This document shows positions 31,673-44,416 of a stretch of 64,000 bases of DNA, in pieces. Location of the stretch: positions 1 to 64,000 of the forward strand of contig JAOWBW010001800.1 in assembly GCA_026119855.1 (NCBI GenBank). Direction: 5' to 3'. Made by a program: the position numbers and the translations under genes. The first letter of the stretch is position 1, and every line of letters starts with the position of its first letter. Source of the stretch: Campanula takesimana (lineage: Eukaryota; Streptophyta; Magnoliopsida; Asterales; Campanulaceae). Under the pieces are notes generated by a model. That model was not told the origin of the DNA and did not search any database. It saw only the letters and a list, made by a program, of their open reading frames with translations.

Positions 31673-32209
31673 GTGACTGAAGAAGAAGCGTTCAAGGAAG
31701 TTGCATGGGTTCTAGATTCGGGAGTTTTTTATCGCATGTGTTCGCGCAAGGAGCAGTTTACAACGTACGAGCAGAAGGATGGAGACCGTATTTATATGTC
31801 TAATGGATCTATCGGCGAGGTAGTTGGCATAGGCTCCGTAAGGGTGAGAACTTCGGGTGATAAAACTCTCACATTGAACAAGGTAAGACATTTTCCACAA
31901 GTAGCAAAGAATCTGGTATTACTTAGTCGGTCGGACAAGAAGGGATACAGTTTAAAAGGTGAAGGTGGAGTTCTGGATGTCTACAAAGGTTCGGATGTGA
32001 TTCTGAAGGGCGGAATAAAAGATTCCTTGTTTATCCTCCAAGGCTCTGAGATTGGTGAGGGTGTTGATGAGCTGGTGGAGCAGCGTTTTACTCTAGGCCG
32101 GAGTGAACTGGGCAAGCCACGGCTAGAAGATCAACACATACCAGTCTTATCAGTCATGGTTGGCAAGATCCAAAGTCGACTCGATGGGCCACGTCTAAAT
32201 GACTGTTAA
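31673..32209 (+). pseudogene. Copia protease / pre-integrase fragment
   Basis: The frame codes 178 residues with WVLDSGVFYRMCSRKEQFTT, the Copia protease active-site region (D-S-G). A segment like VGIGSVRVRTSGDKTLTLNK...HFPQVAKNLVLLSRSDKKGY follows, typical of Copia proteases, then GVDELVEQRFTLGRSELGKP, which no longer matches the integrase. RT and RNase H are absent, so this is a deletion relic. Downstream, 32230-32370 holds two ~100-base direct repeats with AAAAATCTGRTTGTYCRGAG. Confidence 0.75.
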
Positions 32210-32490
32210 TTGCCCGTTGGGGTGATTCTGGGTGTCCGTAGGATACATTGCATGCAAAAAATCTGATTGTTCAGAGGACAACGTTGTTTGCCTGGTGAGG
32301 CAAATTCTAAGTGTCTTGAAGATACATGGCGCGTGCGAAAAATCTGGTTGTCCGGAGGACAAATCTAGTGTCTTTGACGAAAGACAGACTGAGGCAAAGG
32401 TTGAAAAAAAATGGTACGAGAGATATGGCTCAAGGTGGAGTCTATGTCGGAAGCTCGTGCATCTGAATTATTAGGGGGAGATTCAAAGTC

Positions 32491-32501
32491 AAGGTGGAGA
32501 T
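32491..32501 (+). other. Polypurine tract of small Copia
   Basis: AAGGTGGAGAT directly before the 3' LTR. A second purine run, AGGGGGAGAT, sits about 20 bases upstream. Confidence 0.8.
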
Positions 32502-32887
32502 TGTTGGGATAAATGCCTTTGAAGTTGGGACTTAGCTTAGAGGATTATACAACAAGGAGTTCGTAATTCCGAGACAGATGGATTTGAGCTAATGCTCTTA
32601 GCTAAGGCCATAATTGCCGCAGCAATTATGGAATGGGTTTTAGAATGGATCGTTGGGCCAAGAAGTATTCTTTTGCTTGGTTTGTCGTGACTTGCAGCAA
32701 GTCAATAAGGAAATTCAAGATTCCTTATTGAAACACAATTAGGACTTTTCTTGTGTTAGCCGAATTAACAAGGGAATTAAAGTATGGGTTTTATATACTC
32801 CATCTGTCCCAAATTAATTCAGAAGTTCAATTACTCAGAAAGTAAGAAAAATCAATAATTCTAGATCTAGGGATTTGCATAGCTATG

Positions 32888-34454
32888 TGTTGGGTATGCT
32901 TATTTATAAACCACTCATATTACCTAGATTTGATTGATCCCATGACCTAATTTTATCTTTTGTGGACTTTAGGATATATTGTAAGAAGTGTTAAAATAGT
33001 CCACTTTGATAGTATAGGCTTTAGATTGTTATGACTTAAAATTTTCTAAGTCTGGAATTTTAGTGGTCAAGACCTTGACCGTGAATTCACTTGACTGTGG
33101 TAGACCACCTGACCGTGGAAGACCACTTGACTGTGAATCACATGACCGGGAGTCAGTGACCGTGAGCTTTGTGACATATCTTGACAGGTCACATTTGACC
33201 CCTCGACCGCAAGTCACTCGACCGTGAGTCCTTGACCGCAAGAAATGAAGAAGTCCAAGAATCCAAGTATTCAAACTCAACCATGGTCACTTGTGTCCTA
33301 AACTATGGTTAGTTTAGAACGTTGCAGAGCTTGGACCCCAAGTAATTCAAAATTGAATTCATCTAAGTGGGACCACCTCTTATCTGCAAAAAGGACAAAC
33401 TCAAAATGAGCTCCAATCAGAATTCAACAGCTCATTGTCCTTCAACTTGGAGCCCAAGTAATTCCAAACATCTATTTTCTCATTCAAGGCTATAAATAGC
33501 CCTTAAGTTCTTCATTGAACTTAGCTGAGATTTAAAAGAGATAAATTGCTGTTGAAATACTTGGTGATTGAAGATCATACTCAAGATTTCCAGAATCCTT
33601 TGAATCTTCAAAGAACTCACCTTCAAACCTTCAAAGATCTCCAGCAACAAACAAGTCATCTCAAGCCTTGTAACACTTAAGATTCATTAGGCTCTACAAT
33701 CACTTAGATTTCAAAGAGCTTCTGATTCTTACACACACACTCACCCCAATTGATCAATCACATAGATTGAATCAAAAGGGATACACTGGTCTAAGTCTAG
33801 GATTTATTCTTCATAGAAAGTAGGTGTTGATTCAAAGCTTCATCTCTGTAATCTGTACACTCAAGAATCAATATATACCTCCATTCAAAATCCAAGACTG
33901 ACCATCTTGGTAAAGGACGTAGATCTTTTAACAGATCGAACCTTTCCAAATACTTGGGTCATTTTACTTTCTGCAAATTTACTTTCAAGTATTGTTCATC
34001 TTGTTCTTTATTGATCATATTAATCTTGTTTGTCGTTTAGTGTTTGATCTTACAGATATTCAAACATGTTGTGAATTGTGTTTGCCTGTTCTCCACATTG
34101 CCTTAGCTAAAATCTGACTAACTTATCGTTTGCCAAAACATCTAAGACAACAACTTTCAATCTCTCAACCATCTGACCGCAAATCTCTGACCGCATATCA
34201 CTCGACCGGAACCTCTTGACCGTGAGTGAGCTTCTACTTAGAGATTTTTATCAAAACAACCTTACCTTATTTCTATCGAAAACTTCCGCTGTGCATATTA
34301 CACTTTGACCGCGCGGTTTATTACTTGACCGCAAAACTCAAGATTGTAAGCACTTGGTTGAATTTTGAAAAAGGGTTGAAATTTTAAGTAGGCTATTCAC
34401 CCCCCCCCCTCTAGCCTCCTTTCTCATACCCTTGTTGTGTCTTTGGGACCAACA
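32888..34454 (+). repeat. 5' LTR of the SIRE-like element
   Basis: TATAAATA at 33491-33498 is the probable promoter. GACCG-containing decamers cluster at 33075-33241 (about ten in 170 bases) and again at 34174-34335. A run of nine or more C occurs near 34400. Confidence 0.93.
33075..33241. promoter_or_regulatory. Cluster of TTGACCG / W-box-like motifs
   Basis: TTGACCGTGA (33075), TTGACTGTGG (33091), CTGACCGTGG (33109), TTGACTGTGA (33128), ATGACCGGGA, GTGACCGTGA, TCGACCGCAA, TCGACCGTGA and TTGACCGCAA (near 33232) follow at 14-25-base intervals. TTGACC/T is the WRKY-factor W-box core. The cluster lies about 250 bases upstream of the TATA box. WRKY control is inference. Confidence 0.6.
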
Positions 34455-34456
34455 AG

Positions 34457-34468
34457 TGGTATCAGAGC
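34457..34468 (+). other. Primer-binding site, tRNA-Met type
   Basis: TGGTATCAGAGC two bases after the 5' LTR, a perfect match to the usual Copia site. Confidence 0.93.
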
Positions 34469-34543
34469 GTACATCTTAATAAAACTTCTGTTTTTCAAGC
34501 TTAACAGCTTGGGTGCCGATTCAAAATGGCAAGTTAGAAAACT

Positions 34544-36811
34544 ATGGCAACGGTTAACTTCACTCACGTTCCAGCGTTCGACGAAGATAATTTTGACGTA
34601 TGGAAGCACAGCATTCTAACTCAGTTCTACTCCATAGACGAGCAACTTGGTGATTGTCTTACCATTGGACCATACTTCCCAATGAAAGCTAACCCGGATC
34701 CAGAAACCAATGGTGCAAATCCGACTATCAAGAAACCAAAAGCTGAATGGACCGATGAAGAGAAAAGACTGGTTGGAATGGATGTGAAAGCAAAGAGCAT
34801 ACTTTTAAGTACCTTGAGTACGTCACAGCGTCGACAGATCATGGAATGTTCTACTGCAAAAGAACTTTGGGATGCAATTGAAGATTACATCGAAGGAGAT
34901 CAAGCTTGCAAGGAAAGCAAAAAGTTTGCAATTCAAAGAAGACTCAACAACTTTGCTAAGATCCCCGATGAATCCCTTAGAGCCACTTATGATCGTTATT
35001 GTGAGATCGTGAGTACTTATACAGCACTCGGAAAGAAGCTTACCAAGAAAGAAATCAATGTTAATTTTCTCGCCGCTCTTGGCTCTCAATATCTTCACAA
35101 AGGAAACACTCTTGAATATACCAAGCTACTAGATGATATGTCTCTCAGAAGCCTCTATGCCAACCTCAAGGTTTTTGATATCAAGCTCCATAACATTGAA
35201 GAAATGGAAGGAAAAACTAAGAGTTTATCGTTGGTCGCTCAAAAGGAAGAAGTGATCGAGGAAGAAGATCCAAAAATCTCCACATCTGATTTATTAGATA
35301 TGGAAGATGATGACTTCGCTATGTTCGTGAAAAGATTTCAAAAGTTCATAAAATCAGCAAGGCCCGGATCATCCAGCAAAGCTCCAGCAAGGTTCTCAAG
35401 GAGAATCTCAACAAGTAAGAAAGAATACTCCAACTTCTCAAAGAAGAAAGAGGATCTCGTTTGTTTTAATTGCAGGAAACCCGGTCATTTCGCTTCAGAA
35501 TGCCCAATTCCCAAGTATAAGTATATGAAGAAGAAAAGTAACTTCAATCCAAGATACTCAAAGAAAAAGGGGATGGTTGCTAAAGAGGACTCTACCACAA
35601 AAGAGTTAGCTACCTGGATAGAGTCAGATTCTGATGAAAGCGATGAGGATTCTGAAGAAGGTCACATCTGTTTGGTCGTTCGTTCCGATGATGAGGATGA
35701 TAATCAATTCACACCCAATGTGAAACCCAAACGGAAGATTTACACGACTGATGAACTTGCTGACAAAGGATTCCTAACTCCAGTTCAAAGGAATGGTGAT
35801 CTTCTATTTTCAAGATGTGATGTGAGTGCAGCAAAGAAGGCTCTACTAAACCCCAAAGTGTAGGAAGTTCTGTCTACCATACCTCAAGTCAAGTTTGACA
35901 TTTCCCCCGATGAACAAGAAAAGATGTTTGCAAAAGCTGAATAGGTAATTAGTAAATTCTCTGGTATGAAGGAAGCTTTAGCACTTTCAACTGATGAAAT
36001 TTTCGAGCTTAAGACGGAGAAATCTCTACTAAGATCTGAACTCACTCTCCTTAAGGAGAAGATCAAGATCATGACTCCTCTTACTGAACGAAACCGTTTC
36101 TTAGAAGAACAAAATGCCATATTTAAGGTTAAAAACGAAGAATTGGTTGCTGAGATAAACGACCTGAAAAGGATCACTAATGAGTGGACCAATTCTCGTG
36201 TCACTATAGAACAAATACTAGAATCCCAAAAGTCTAGTGGTGATAAAAAAGGCCTGGGATTCCAAACTAGTGACAACTTTAAATGTGCATCTTGTTGTGA
36301 AAGAGATGAGAAATTTACCAAGCAAACTTTGGACGGGTCAAAGGCTAAACATCAAGAATCTAAGGGTAAAAGACAAGAACCAAAGAAGAAACTAGAGTTC
36401 CACTATGTCTACCCTAAGTATCAAACTGGCAAGGCTTCAAAGTTGAAAGAAAAAGTCATGGAAGATTCTACCGCAGAGGAATACTCTGGTAAGGTACCTG
36501 GACACGACCGCGCATCAACCTCAAGACCCGGTCGAGTAGCCTTCCGCGGCATGTCGACCGCAAACAAGGGTCATGCGGTCAAGTTCAAGAAATTGAACTT
36601 TGTTCAGGAGAGATCTTCCATACCAGTTAACAATATTGTGCTCAAGACCTCAACGAAGTTTGTTAACCCTCAGTTGGGTGGCTTCCACCATTGTTCTGTG
36701 TGTGATGGTTATGGTCACAAGGCTGCTGAATGTCTTTTGAGATTCACACCCAATCCCAGAAAGAGTAACCCTCCTTCTGTGAGGCAAGTGTGGGTTGTTA
36801 AAAGTTGCTAA
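34544..36811 (+). pseudogene. SIRE-like gag
   Basis: ATG 34544 begins MATVNFTHVPAFDEDNFDVW. The core shows KELWDAIEDYIEGD and SLRATYDRYCEIVSTY, typical of plant Copia gag (UBN2-type). A CCHC knuckle CFNCRKPGHFASEC lies at about residues 306-319. After TAG 35861-35863 and TAG 35942-35944 the same frame continues as a coiled-coil-like, Glu/Lys-rich segment to a second knuckle, CSVCDGYGHKAAEC (near 36700), ending at TAA 36809. Two knuckles and a long coiled-coil extension fit SIRE gag. It would form the particle coat and bind RNA. Confidence 0.9.
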
Positions 36812-36880
36812 CCCTTTGGACCCAAAAGAATAAAAAGGGGACCTTGTTCTTAAATGTTTATTTTATAGGTCCTCTGCTTA

Positions 36881-38707
36881 ATGGCTAGACACTCCAAGGA
36901 TAAATCAAGCTTATGGTATCTCGATAGTGGCTGCTCAAAGCACATGACCAGAGATATCAATTTATTGGAAGATAACCGTGAAGAAAAAGGGCCATCAGTA
37001 ACCTTCGGAGATAATAACAAAGGAAAAACTGTAGGATATGGAGTCATACTAAAAGGAAAAATCACCATCCAAGAAGTCTCTCTAGTTATTGGTCTACAAC
37101 ACAATTTACTCTCAATATCTCAGTTCTGTGACAAAGGATTGCAATGCCACTTCACTTCAAATTTCTGTCTCATCAAAGATGACACATCCGACGTCACCTT
37201 GCTTAAAGGGATTCGTAAGAAAAACGTTTATATTGTTGATTTTACTTCATCTTGCATTTCTTCTAATCTCTGTTTTGTAGCAAAGAATGTTAGCGAAAAT
37301 AGTTGGCTGTGGCACAAAAGACTAAGTCACTTAAACTTCAAGTATCTATCCAAGATTGGAAGAGAAAATCTAGTTCATGGTCTACCCAAAGTAGCTGATC
37401 ACCATGATGAGAAGTGTACAGCATGTCAACTAGGCAAACAACCAAAGGCGTCTTTCTCCATCAAGATGACACCTTCAACTTCAAGATGTTTGCAGCTGCT
37501 ACATATGGATTTGTTTGGACCTGTTACTACCGCAAGTATTGGTGGAAATAGATATACCTTAGTTGTAGTAGACGATTATTCAAGATATACGTGAGTTGAA
37601 ATGATGATCTCAAAGGATGATTGCTATGAAATTTTGACCACACTCTTTAGACAACTCCAAACACAAAAGGAAGATGACATCGTTAGTGTTCGATCCGACA
37701 ACGGTACAGAATTCAAGAACAACGGTGTAGCTCAGTACTGTGATGACCATGGTATTGACCACAACTTCTCTGCTGCTGGAGTTCCTCAACAGAATCGTGT
37801 TGTGGAAAGGAAGAACAGAACGTTGATAGAGGCTGGAAAGACTATGATTGCTGAAGCAAAGCTACCACAATACTTTTGGGCTGAAGCCGTCAACACAGCA
37901 TGCTTCACTCAAAATAGATCCCTCATCAATAAGACCTACAACAAAACTCCTTATGAACTTTGGAGAGGAAGAACCCCCAACATAGCATACTTCAAGATAT
38001 TTGGATGCAAATGCTTCATACTCTACAACGGTAAAGAACATCGAGGTAAATTTGCTCCTAAGGCCGATGAAGGTATATTTATTGGGTATGCTAAACACTC
38101 AAAAGCTTTTCGTGTATTTAATAAAACCACTCTTAAGATAATTGAATCTGTCCATGTTACTTTTGATGAACATTCTCTCCTTGAGCCACATATGGCTCCA
38201 AATGTTGCTAATGATTTTGTTGAGCTTAATGAGACAGGTACAAATCAACCACAAAATCAATCAACTCAAAGAAATCCATCTACCTCAACTGCACCTCCAA
38301 CTACCTCTCATGAAGCACCAGAAGCTAGCACATCTGCTGCTACCTCATATGGAGTTGAAGTTGAAACACCCATCAATGTGGAAGAACCTATCCCTCAAAT
38401 TACTTATAATTGGGATGGCACAAATGATGTACCACTAGAAGATTTACAACCACCATCAACTCAACCAGATATACCTCAAGAAGTTCGTGAGGTCAGAGAT
38501 CACCCAATTCAGAATATCATTGGTGATTTGCATTCTGGTGTTCGAACAAAAAGATCAAACTATGATGCACTTACCGCATTTATATCTCAAGTTGAACCCA
38601 AGAAATTTGATGAAGCACTCCAAGACTCAAGTTGGGTTGTTGCTATGCAAGAAGAGCTCAACCAATTTGAAAGATGCAAAGTTTGGACCTTGGTTCCAAG
38701 GCCTTAA
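36881..38707 (+). pseudogene. SIRE-like protease and integrase
   Basis: Protease motif LWYLDSGCSKHMT near the start. The pre-integrase domain has WLWHKRLSHLNFKYL and CTACQLGKQPKASF. The integrase core has LHMDLFGPV, VRSDNGTEFKN and VVERKNRTL (D-D-E). The C-terminal part has TPYELWRGRTPNIAYFKIFG and GIFIGYAKHSKAFRVFN, then a Thr/Pro/Gln-rich linker. TGA 37592-37594 sits where Trp is expected in the YSRYTW context; otherwise the frame is open to TAA 38705. In QQNRVVERKN an Arg stands where Gly is usual, a possible extra defect next to the catalytic Glu. It is separated from gag by about 70 bases with several stops. Confidence 0.92.
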
Positions 38708-40117
38708 GATCAAGGAGTGATTGGTACAAAGTGAGTGTTCCGAAACAAGATGGATGAGAATGGAAGCATCACAAGGAACAAATCTAGGTTGGTTGCACAA
38801 GGATACAGACAAGAAGAAGGAATTGATTATGATGAAACTTTTGCCCCCGTTGCAAGACTTGAAGCTATAAGGATATTCTTAGCTTATGCCTCTTTTAAAA
38901 GATTCAAGTTATATCAAATGGATGTGAAGAGTGCATTCCTCAACGGTGAACTTCAAGAAACAGTCTTTGTTGCTCAACCGCTCGGATTTGAAGACCCCAA
39001 ATTTCCAAATCATGTCTACAAACTCCGTAAAGCTTTATATGGACTCAAACAAGCTCCACGTGCATGGTATGATACTCTATCTAAATTTCTCTTAGAGAAA
39101 GGCTTCAAACGTGGTAAGATCGACACAACTCTATTCATTGCTAAATATCATGATCATGCTTTATTAGTTCAAATATATGTAGATGATATTATTTTTGGTT
39201 CTACTAATGAATTGTTGTGTAAGCGATTTGAGAAGCTAATGAAAAGAAAATTTGACATGAGCATGATGGGAGAATTAATATTCTTCCTTGGGCTTCAAAT
39301 TAAACAATGTCCTGAAGGCATCTTCCTCAATCAAGCAAAGTACACAAAGGACCTTCTCAAGAAATTTGGACTTAAAAATGCAAAGGCATATGACACTCCT
39401 ATGGCTGCTGGTAACAAGTTAGATAAAGACTTGAAAGGTAAGAAGGTTGATCAAACCTTATACCGAGGTATGATTGGTTCTCTTCTATATTTAACTGCTA
39501 GTAGGCCAGATATCATGTTTAGTGTTTGTGTTTGTGCTCGTTATCAAGCGGATCCTAGAGAAGCACATCTTATTGCTGTTAAACGTATTATTCGATATCT
39601 ATCTGGGACTATTAACCTTAGACTTTGGTACTTCAAAGATTCAAATTTTGATCTTATAGGTTACTCAGATGCAGATTATGCAGCATGTACAATAGACAGG
39701 AAAAGCACAAGTGGAACTTGTCATTTCCTTGGAAATCGACTCGTTTCATGGGCAAGCAAGAAACAAGCCTCAGTCTCTGTATCTACCACAGAAGCTGAAT
39801 ATATAGCTGCTGGAAGCTGCTTCTGCCAAGTGCTCTGGATGAAGCAACAATTGGTTGACTATGGAATCAACGAAGAAAATTGTCCAATCTATTGTGATAA
39901 TACATCTACCATTGCTGTCTCCAACAACCCTGTCATGCATTCAAAAACCAAACACATTGATATCAAATACCACTTTCTCAAGGATCATGTGGAAAAAGGT
40001 AATATCCATCTAGAGTATGTGAGTACTGACAATCAAATTGCAGATATTCTCACCAAGGCTCTTGACTCGAAGAGATTTAGGTATCTTAGAGGAGAAATGG
40101 GAATGCTAGAACTTTAA
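38708..40117 (+). pseudogene. SIRE-like reverse transcriptase and RNase H
   Basis: 460 open residues from 38735, in the same frame as integrase but after TGA 38729-38731, where Trp of the KWVFRNK motif is expected. RT shows QMDVKSAFLNGEL, YGLKQAPRAWYD and YVDD (148-151). RNase H shows GYSDADYA, STTEAEYIAAG and the end ADILTKALD. The last residues, MGMLEL, are typical of SIRE pol. Little else is damaged. Confidence 0.94.
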
Positions 40118-40831
40118 TTACTTGTCCATATATTTTGATTGTGCTAATGTTTTGTGTTTCATCTAAGTCCAAAACCAAGTAGGTCACGGTCAACACCCTT
40201 ACCGGTAAAGCAATCACGGTCGATGCATTAAAATCCGTCAGGTATACCGACTGCATCCTTGATTGACCGCAAAATGCTCCGACCGCATGAAAGAATGAAA
40301 TTTGTTCAAAGGCTTTGGAGAAGCCTACCACATGGAAAATGATGACATTGGTTAACTGCTTTATAGAAGCTTTTCTTGGCCAAGGTAACACACTTGACCG
40401 CAAAACCCACGGTCAAGCACCTGACCGCAAAAAGCTAGGTGACCAGGTAAGTGTTTCTAACTTAGCAATTTTTTAGGATCAACTTAGTCATCCAAAGGGG
40501 TAATTCCGTAATTTCCTCTTTTCCCTCGTTTTCATTTAATTCAAATCATTTGCAATTAATTTTGTTCCCTATTTATGTCCGCCGTCACTATCCATGCATT
40601 TATGGCGAAAGGACATCATTGGTCAAATCTATGAATTTGCAGAGTTAACCTCCCACTTCTCTGCACAAACGGTTCCACTACCTCCTCAACTCCACCTCTC
40701 TGCATAATACTTTTTCAGAAACCTCCCTCGACTTTCTCTTTCTACTCTCTGTCTCTCTCTATTTCTCTCTCTACACTCCCAGTTCTATATCTCTCTCTCA
40801 CATTCGATTCTCTCTACATTCCTCTATATAA
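40118..40831. other. Post-pol spacer with GACCGC motifs and CT-rich leader
   Basis: No ORF. Contains GACCGCAAAA-type motifs at about 40264, 40278, 40395 and 40423, several CACGGTC forms, then a strongly CT-rich stretch (40735-40825). Such pyrimidine patches are common near plant transcription starts, so it may hold the promoter or leader of the downstream gene. Confidence 0.5.
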
Positions 40832-43800
40832 ATGGCCCCCAAATCAACCCAACCTACAAAATCAACAAAGAAATCACAAGAACAAATCTCTGAAGACACA
40901 ATGGTATGATTTCTTGACCCAAAACTCTCATTTTTTTAGTTCTATATTTTAGTTTTGGCGGGTTAAACCCATTTGATATTTTTGTCTAAATTCTTTATAT
41001 TCATGGGTTATTTTGGTTCTGATTATGCTTATAAATTGTTACTTTGATGATTTCCAGTTCTCTAACATGTTTAGATTCGAATTTGGCTTGTTATATCTAT
41101 TTATGCCATAAATGTTTTTGAAGCTTTTTGGTTAACTATGCCCTTTCATATTCTGAGTTTAATATGTTTTTGATGTTGAAATTGATGATATTTTCGTGTT
41201 TAATCGGTTTCTGTGTTCATTTTGGTATAATTTTTATGGATTTTCATGCTTTGAATCGCTTTCTGGGTTTTCGCTATGAACAGTATCTTCGTGTTCTTAT
41301 GGTGTTCTTCGTGTTCTTGAGATTACACTTTTTGATCCTTAAAATTCATTACACATAGTAATATGGTGTTTGTGCGTGTTTTAGAGATTTCATTGAAATG
41401 CTTCCAAGTATTCTTTTTGTCGACCGCACCCTCTATCTACCGTGTACCAACCGACCGCATTATCTGATCATTCGACCGCACCATTATTGCTAACTTCTCA
41501 ATCTCTTTCAGGAAGAACAATCTTTTATACCAGGCTGCGTGATCAACCATGATGACCTCCAAAATGATGCTATTGGTCGTCATATAATCAAAAGGATGAA
41601 GAGGTCCGGCATTCTCCACTACTTCACAATGAATCAAACAAGTCATTACCTTGCCGCTGTTGGTGAATTCTACTCTACCACTAGAGAAGTCAAAGGGAGA
41701 GATGAACAAAACAAACCGCTCAACTGGATTGCAGCTGAGGTTTACGGTCAGAAAGTTGAAATTGACTACACCGACATCGCTGCCACTCTAGGTCTGGACA
41801 TAGACGTTGATGCCCCTGAGTCTCTGACTAGTGAAGAATATGATGGTCTAGCAATGAGATTGATTGGTTCTACCGATCTGTAAGCCTTACCGCAAGACTT
41901 TTCCTGAGGTGATGTACTACATTGGTCACCTGGTTGGCCACGGTCTGCTCTGCAAAAGTGGAAACCATGGAAACTTTAACACCACTCAATGGCACTTGTC
42001 AACCGCAATCTACTTAGGAAGAAAGATGAACTGGCCTAAGATTCTTTATGACTTGTTAGTCGACCACATCAATGACTACAAGAAGCAGCTATCTGAAAAA
42101 GCCCCTACCAAGTATAAGAGGAACTCCAGGTTTCTCTCCATGATCTTCAAGTTCATTCCTGAAACAACAAGAGCCATTGGCAAAGACAAGGATGCCAAAG
42201 TTACTATCTCTTTATCCAAAGTCTTTGATGTCAAGACTATGAGATCCACTTTCCGCAACAGATTTGGTGATACTCAGTATCAAGAATATCTGGCTCGTGA
42301 CCCCAAAGAACCCTATGTTGCTCCACACTACACCAAGGCTGCAAGAATTGCTCTGGGACTTTATGCTCCTGATAAATCCACCTCTGTTCAAGATGAGGAT
42401 GAAAATGAAGCTGAGGAAGAACAAGAATCCTGAAGAGTTAAAGGAAAAGGTATTGCAAGTGACTCGACCGCTCCTCCCAAACCCAAACCTTTGACCGAAA
42501 TTGTTATCAAAGAACCCTCAACCGTTAAACCTCCTTCCAAAATCATTCCTGTTGTTCCAGTTAAAGCCAAGCCAACCGCACCACTCTTAAAATCCACGGT
42601 CTCCAAACAAACCGTGTCCTCTCCGACTGTTCCATCCAAATCCTTCAAAGCAAAGTCTTCTGCACTCCCCGCTTCGTCTCAGGGGGAGAAATCCAAGAAA
42701 AGGGATCTTTCTCTAAGTCCCGCTCAAACCGCAAAGAAATCCAAGGTTGCAAGACCACCTCCTTCGACCGCATCACCTGTTTTCACTCCATCCGGTTCAC
42801 CTATGCAGAGTGACCGTGATGATGATGTTGAAATAGCTCCTACTCAACCGCAACGTCAAAGGACCAAGCATAATCTTGAATTAGTTGATGAACCAGATGA
42901 TGTGGAATTGGTAGGATCAAGTAGTGAATCTGGTAATCAAGATGTTGAAGCTGGTGTAGAAATTGAAGCTAGTGTTGGTAAAAATGCTGAGAAAACTGTT
43001 GATGTTGATAGTCCTGATTTCAGTGATGAGAAGGTTGATGACCAAACTGTTGATAAGGCTGAGTTTCAGGGTCACGGTCAAGATGTCGACCGTGTACCCA
43101 GTGATCATGATGATAATGTGTTAGTTAAATCTCCTGCTCTCTCTCCTCCTAGAATTACTCAAGCCATGACCGCATCTGATAGCTCGATCGATCCTTTGGC
43201 TCATCTACTGACCGCAGTTGAGACTTTAACACAAATCAATCTTGATACTCAGAGTGAGGTTGCAAAGCTTGCTGCAAACCAAGTTAAGTTACAAAATGAG
43301 GTTGATCTGCTCAAGGCTTCAGTTGTTGAGACCACTAAGGGGGAGAGTCAGAATATTACAAAGGCTATTCTTGAAATCCTAGCTACCGTGAACCCCAACA
43401 TTGCCTCGACCGCATCCTCCTCAACCGCTCCTCTTACCCATGCTGACCTCAAGGAAGAGCTCAAGTCACAATCTTTCGCTATTGACCGTTCTGTGGTAAA
43501 GATTATTAAAGGAGCTGGTTGGAGCTGACCAAGGCAATGACCCATGATAAGAATTTCTTGTTTGAGAAAATGGATAAAGTAAAATCCTCTCTCAAGGCAG
43601 AGATCAATGCCTGCATTTCTGTAGGATTGCTATCGGTCGCCGAAAAGTTTGTACCAAAGATAGAAGCTATGAGGCAAGCCATGCAAGTCCACACTCAGAG
43701 GCTGGAAGGTCAAACCTCAAAAATTGATAGGGTTTATGAAATTTCTAACACTAATGTGCAGGAAGTGATTAGCAAGATTTCTACCCTACAATTGACCGTG

Positions 43801-43986
43801 GACAACCTTGCTAGCTCTCAAGCCTCCTCCTCTCAGGCGACCGGACATGGAAACAGGATTGCTAGAGAAGATGAAGGGGAAGATAGTTTCGAATTTCCTA
43901 CCGTGAACAGCCTTGACTTTCTGGAGATCAATAACCTCAACAACCCCATTATCATTCTTGGAGTTGGGTTCTCAAAGAAATTTTAA
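40832..43986 (+). pseudogene. Extra intron-containing gene of the SIRE-like element
   Basis: Exon 1 (40832-40903) codes MAPKSTQPTKSTKKSQEQIS. An intron of 608 bases (GTATGA...TTTCAG, 40904-41511) leads in phase to exon 2 (from 41512). Exon 2 has GVGEF-like folds, the segment RKTFPEVMYYIGHLVGHGLL and QWHLSTAIYLGRKMNWPKIL, reminiscent of the 'putative plant transposon protein' domain. A Ser/Pro/Lys-rich middle and a long coiled-coil C-terminus ending FSKKF follow. Defects: frameshift near 41880, TGA 42431-42433, frameshift near 43520. SIRE elements often have an env-like ORF here, but I see no signal peptide or clear membrane anchor, so I do not call it env. Confidence 0.65.
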
Positions 43987-44406
43987 GGAACTTGTCCTAC
44001 CATTTGAACTGACCGTGTGTGGTCATGTTAAAACAAACTGATGATGTCTTAAAACAATTTACTTTTTATGTCTTTTATTTGGGTCTGTAAAACTTTAATC
44101 TCTCTTTTGTCTGCACTCCCCTCACTTTAATGGTTATATTTTTGTGGAGTGTTTTTTGAATGTTTGTTTGATGCATTTGCTTACTTATTGTTATTTTCTC
44201 TAAAAATGCATTCAAACTTATATTTCTATCTTGCTAGGATTAGAATTTATTTTATCTTTTTAGGCTGATAGAAATCTATGACATTGGCTTAGAGTGTGCA
44301 TTGACTTGGGGCATGAAATTAATAAAATATTATTTTCTTGAAAACATGTTATTACCAAGTACAATGAATTAGCCTTTGTTATAGTAGGTAATGGTCTCAA
44401 TCAAAT
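43987..44406. other. 3' untranslated region of the SIRE-like element
   Basis: AT-rich, no ORF, ends at the polypurine tract. Confidence 0.6.
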
Positions 44407-44416
44407 AGGGGGAGAT
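44407..44416 (+). other. Polypurine tract of the SIRE-like element
   Basis: AGGGGGAGAT directly before the 3' LTR. Confidence 0.85.

Noticed and set aside
42917..43108. Minus-strand ORF opposite the SIRE extra gene as an antisense gene
   Set aside because: Low-complexity shadow of GAT/GTT-rich coding sequence with no start context or conserved residues.
40832..43986. Envelope (env) gene of the SIRE-like element
   Set aside because: Position fits, but I see no signal peptide, fusion peptide or membrane anchor. Described only as an extra gene.
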